A DNA stretch of 15,120 nucleotides from Methanocorpusculum sp. GTDB lineage: Archaea; Halobacteriota; Methanomicrobia; Methanomicrobiales; Methanocorpusculaceae. The notes beneath the pieces are model-generated. The model was not told the origin of the DNA. It saw only the letters and a program-made list of their open reading frames with translations, and did not search any database. Positions 12,007 to 15,120 of the stretch are shown here, piece by piece (positions within the stretch are counted from its first letter, which is position 1; each line of letters opens with the position of its first letter). Position numbers and translations under genes: made by a program. The stretch is taken from assembly GCA_029987235.1 (NCBI GenBank), contig DALTWF010000034.1, positions 1-15,120 on the forward strand, in the 5' to 3' direction.

Positions 12007-15000
12007 GCAATCGTCTTTTTCATCAGCGGAATATTAATCGGCTTTGGAATATGCTCGTTCATACCAGCGGCAAAGGCAGCCTCGCGGTCTTCGGCAAAGG
12101 CATTGGCGGTCATCGCAATAATCGGGATGGTTTCCACACCGTTATGGAGAGCACGGATAGCCTGCGTTGCGTCATAACCATTCATTCTCGGCATCTGAAC
12201 ATCCATTAAGATGACATCAAAGTCGCCGGGTTTTGCATGTTTCATCCTTTCAACGGCAATATCGCCGTCTTCTGCCGTTTCAACAGCAAACCCGTTTTCA
12301 GTGAGAATGTCTTCGGCGATTTCGCGGTTCATTTCATTGTCTTCAACCAAAAGAACACGGAGTCCCGCAAAATCATACTCTGCATCCGCAGCACCTGAAT
12401 TCTGTTTATCTTCGTCTGCCTGTTCTCCGCAGGCTTTGGTTAACACCCGGTGCAGGTCGGATACAAACAGCGGTTTGGATACAAATCCGGTAACGCCCGC
12501 ATCCATTGCTTCTTCTTCAATATCAGAGTAGTCATATGCCGTCAGAATAATAATCGGCGCCTTGTCACCGACCAATTTCCTGATACGGCGGGCGGTTTCA
12601 ATGCCGTTCATATCCGGCATCAGCCAGTCGATGACATAGACTTTGAACAGGTCGCCAATCTGCAGCGCCTCTTTTGTGCGGATAAGTGCTTCATGACCCG
12701 ATACGCACCATTCGCCGCGCATTCCGCAGTCGCGAAGCATCTTTGAGACACTCATGCAGGTGTTTGAATCATCGTCAACCACAAGACTGCGCATGCCTTT
12801 GAGTTCCGGAATCGGCTCGGGCTTGTGATGCGTCTTTGCAAGTCTGAAATCAAAGACCAGAGTGACTTCGGTTCCCTTGTTTTCCTCGCTTTCGATGGAG
12901 ATTGTGCCTCCCATCATGTCCACGATGCTTTTGGTAATCGCCATGCCAAGACCGCTGCCCTGAATGCCTGAGACCGTAGACGACTTTACCCGGGTGAACG
13001 GGTCGTAAACCGTCTTAAGGAACTCGGGACTCATGCCTATTCCGTTATCCCTGACACAGAACTGATAAGTTGCGTATTCGCCGGAGACGGCCTTTTGCAG
13101 GACACGAAGCGAAACGGTGCCGCCTGCAGGGGTGTATTTGATTGCGTTGGACAATATGTTTAACAGAACCTGGTTTAAGCGCAGCTTGTCGCAGTATATG
13201 TCTTCATCGGTGAGATCTACCGTATCAATGAAGAACTCAAGCTGCTTTGAGTGGATGTCTGCTGTAACAATGTCGCGCAGGGTGTGTAAAATGACGGCAA
13301 GACTTTCCGGTTTTTCCTCAATATTCATCTTTCCGGACTCGATTCTGGACATGTCAAGCACATCGTTGATTAAGGAAAGCAAGTGGTCGGAGGACTGGGA
13401 AATCTTGGCCAGATAACTCTGTACCAGCTCTTTGTTGTCGATATGGGATGCGGCAAGACCGGTAAACCCTATGATGGCGTTCATCGGCGTGCGGATGTCG
13501 TGACTCATGTTGTTTAAGAACGTGGTCTTGGCGCGGTTTGCCGACTGTGCCATGTTCAGAGCTTCTTCAAGTTCGGCTCTGTACCGTTCCTCTGCTGCAA
13601 TCTGTTCACGCACAAGCGCGTCTACGTCACGGTAGGCGAATACATAGTTTGTTTCGCCCGATTCGGTTACGGCTTTTGCATAACACATCTGGTGGTAGTC
13701 AGCCTCGCCCGTTTTCATGCGGCGTTTGAAGGTTATTGCATAAATACCGTTGTCCGGGGTGTTTTTGACGATTTCGTCCCACGATGATGCTTTCATCACG
13801 CGCTCTTTGTCTTCGTCGTCAACATAGTTTTCCACATACCATTTCATGCCGGTGTCGTAATCCGGCTTTTCTTTGCCGTATTCGACACTTTCCATTACAG
13901 TATTCTGCTTTACTGCACGGTGGAGTTTTACGGCATGCGTCTTTCCGTCCAGCGTCCAGATGGTGTGGTATTCACGGGAAAGACCGTTGATTAAGAGTTT
14001 TACCTCGCGGGCGGCTTTTTCTTTTTTGTGCTGTTCGGTGGTGTCCCAGACACCGATGAGCAGCCGGGTTTTTCCGTCTTCATCAATATGCCGCACGGCT
14101 TTGTTGAGTTTCCAGCAGTATCCATCCGGTATTTTCCAGCGGACCTCAAGGTCCTGCGTAATGCCGGATTTGGCAATCTGTTTCAGGTTTTCCGCGCTGA
14201 AATAGTCCATGAACAATTCCCTGTCTTCTTCATGGATGATTGTGTCTGAAATAGAGCATGCTTCTTCGAAAATGTTGCGTCCCTGCTTTTTGGGCATTGC
14301 TTCAAGTTCGTCCGAATGACCCGGATTCAAGTATATGTCATAGGCGCCTGATTCAGGGTCCATAATAAACATGGCGTCAAGGTCGCCGAAGAGCGAGAGC
14401 ATTAACTGCGCTTCGTGCGAGACGGCTTCTGCCTCCTGCTGTTTTTTCAGTTCCTCGGCGGTGACATTTTTCAGTGCGAAGATAATGTTTGTTTTCTTCG
14501 ACGGGGAGGGGAAGAAGGTTACTTCAATCCAGTATACGTCAGCGCCGACGGTCGCACGCGAGCGGAAGACGTATTTGTCTCTGCCTTTCAGTTTTTCCGC
14601 GATTTTTTCCGGCGTAATGCGGGAAAGAAGTTCTTTGCTGTCTTCTTTTGATACCTGCTGTGCGGCGGCTTTTACCCAGGTGTACAGGTTCGTGCCGCCG
14701 AATTTCTGATACATCTCTTTGAAGTGGGGCGTGTCGCGGTAGTGGTGTACAATTTCTCCGGTGGCACCCTCGAATTCAATTACCGTCCTGTAGTCACCGG
14801 AGATGTGTTCCATGACTTTATAGTATGCCTCATCGAGTTTGCGGGTGATTTCTTCTTCCTGGAAGTGGAGCACATCGGTTACGTTCTGGTGACATCCTTC
14901 GATTCGGACGCCTGCGGTATAGGCGGGGTTTCTCACGCCGCCGCAGCGGACGATGAAGGTGGTACCGTTCGGGTGATGCCAGGGGTATTGTACTTCGGCA

Positions 15001-15120
15001 TGGCTTCCTGCAACCATTTTTTCCACGGCTTCGGCTACGAGTCCGTAGGAGCCTTCATCGATGTGGTCGTACCAGGCATGGTAAGTTTCTTCGGGGGATA
15101 TCTGGTGGTCGAGTCCGATT
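11988..15120 (-). CDS. Hybrid sensor histidine kinase with two receiver domains (5' end outside window)
   Basis: The reading frame stays open from the stop at 11988 to the right edge, so the true start is beyond 15120. The GTG at 15026 is merely in-frame. Numbered from that GTG, PAS-like domains occupy about 1-55 (joining sequence beyond 15026 with YPW and HPNG), 65-190, 205-332 and 345-470. A HisKA domain has phospho-acceptor H509 in NNMSHDIRTPMN. The ATPase shows N627, DNGIG 660-664 and GSGLG 690-694. Receiver 1 has D751/D752, phospho-acceptor D800 and K851. Receiver 2 has E895/D896, D942 and K995. No membrane helix is visible, so sensing appears cytoplasmic. The output is unknown: the second receiver has no attached effector. 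The sequence style, especially SHDIRTPMNAIIGFT, resembles Clostridia kinases, suggesting transfer from bacteria. Confidence 0.9.
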   Translation of the reverse strand, partial: IGLDHQISPEETYHAWYDHIDEGSYGLVAEAVEKMVAGSHAEVQYPWHHPNGTTFIVRCGGVRNPAYTAGVRIEGCHQNVTDVLHFQEEEITRKLDEAYYKVMEHISGDYRTVIEFEGATGEIVHHYRDTPHFKEMYQKFGGTNLYTWVKAAAQQVSKEDSKELLSRITPEKIAEKLKGRDKYVFRSRATVGADVYWIEVTFFPSPSKKTNIIFALKNVTAEELKKQQEAEAVSHEAQLMLSLFGDLDAMFIMDPESGAYDIYLNPGHSDELEAMPKKQGRNIFEEACSISDTIIHEEDRELFMDYFSAENLKQIAKSGITQDLEVRWKIPDGYCWKLNKAVRHIDEDGKTRLLIGVWDTTEQHKKEKAAREVKLLINGLSREYHTIWTLDGKTHAVKLHRAVKQNTVMESVEYGKEKPDYDTGMKWYVENYVDDEDKERVMKASSWDEIVKNTPDNGIYAITFKRRMKTGEADYHQMCYAKAVTESGETNYVFAYRDVDALVREQIAAEERYRAELEEALNMAQSANRAKTTFLNNMSHDIRTPMNAIIGFTGLAASHIDNKELVQSYLAKISQSSDHLLSLINDVLDMSRIESGKMNIEEKPESLAVILHTLRDIVTADIHSKQLEFFIDTVDLTDEDIYCDKLRLNQVLLNILSNAIKYTPAGGTVSLRVLQKAVSGEYATYQFCVRDNGIGMSPEFLKTVYDPFTRVKSSTVSGIQGSGLGMAITKSIVDMMGGTISIESEENKGTEVTLVFDFRLAKTHHKPEPIPELKGMRSLVVDDDSNTCMSVSKMLRDCGMRGEWCVSGHEALIRTKEALQIGDLFKVYVIDWLMPDMNGIETARRIRKLVGDKAPIIILTAYDYSDIEEEAMDAGVTGFVSKPLFVSDLHRVLTKACGEQADEDKQNSGAADAEYDFAGLRVLLVEDNEMNREIAEDILTENGFAVETAEDGDIAVERMKHAKPGDFDVILMDVQMPRMNGYDATQAIRALHNGVETIPIIAMTANAFAEDREAAFAAGMNEHIPKPINIPLMKKTIAKILRK

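Noticed and set aside
11988..15026. Complete kinase gene starting at GTG 15026
   Set aside because: The codons upstream stay open to the window edge and continue PAS-like sequence, so the gene starts beyond 15120.
1..15120. Mobile element, integrase or tRNA attachment site
   Set aside because: No transposase, integrase, tRNA or terminal inverted repeats were seen around the toxin-antitoxin or kinase genes.

Overview
The window reads as euryarchaeal DNA, most likely from a Methanomicrobiales-type methanogen (a Methanocorpusculum-like organism is my best guess from memory of gene content, not proven). It carries an archaeal multiprotein bridging factor (aMBF1), a short archaeal-type triosephosphate isomerase, an archaeal NadM-type NMN adenylyltransferase, secreted PEGA-like surface proteins with a C-terminal anchor, TATA-like boxes placed for leaderless transcripts, and T-run terminators.

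Layout, left to right. The left edge (1-60) holds a repeated 17-mer and a 14-bp palindrome of unknown role. A sugar-nucleotide pyrophosphorylase (minus) is divergent from a ferredoxin-fused aldo/keto reductase (plus). The reductase converges tail-to-tail on a minus-strand group: a TPR protein and two paralogous PEGA-like secreted proteins, then an AAA ATPase with an unrecognised N-terminal half. Divergent from the ATPase is a plus-strand pair, larB-nadM, which links the nickel-pincer cofactor pathway to its probable substrate supplier. It converges on a minus-strand trio: a small two-helix membrane protein, a hotdog thioesterase, and a 581-aa coiled-coil protein with a PD-(D/E)xK-like, RmuC-like C-terminal domain. 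Further right are triosephosphate isomerase and aMBF1, which overlap by one base in a TAATG junction. A 190-bp divergent region rich in inverted repeats leads into a plus-strand MNT-HEPN toxin-antitoxin pair. A bidirectional terminator separates that pair from a large hybrid histidine kinase (minus), which runs off the right edge of the window.

The genes form a housekeeping core (sugar nucleotides, TPI, NAD metabolism, aMBF1) with accessory pieces: surface proteins, the toxin-antitoxin module, the coiled-coil putative nuclease and a bacterial-looking sensor kinase. The parts I consider most worth following up are the three-arm repeat in front of the MNT-HEPN operon, the coiled-coil/PD-DxK protein with its two neighbours, the PEGA paralogs with their shared C-terminal tail, and the larB-nadM coupling. 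No rRNA, tRNA, CRISPR array or insertion sequence was recognised, and no gap between genes exceeds about 200 bases.
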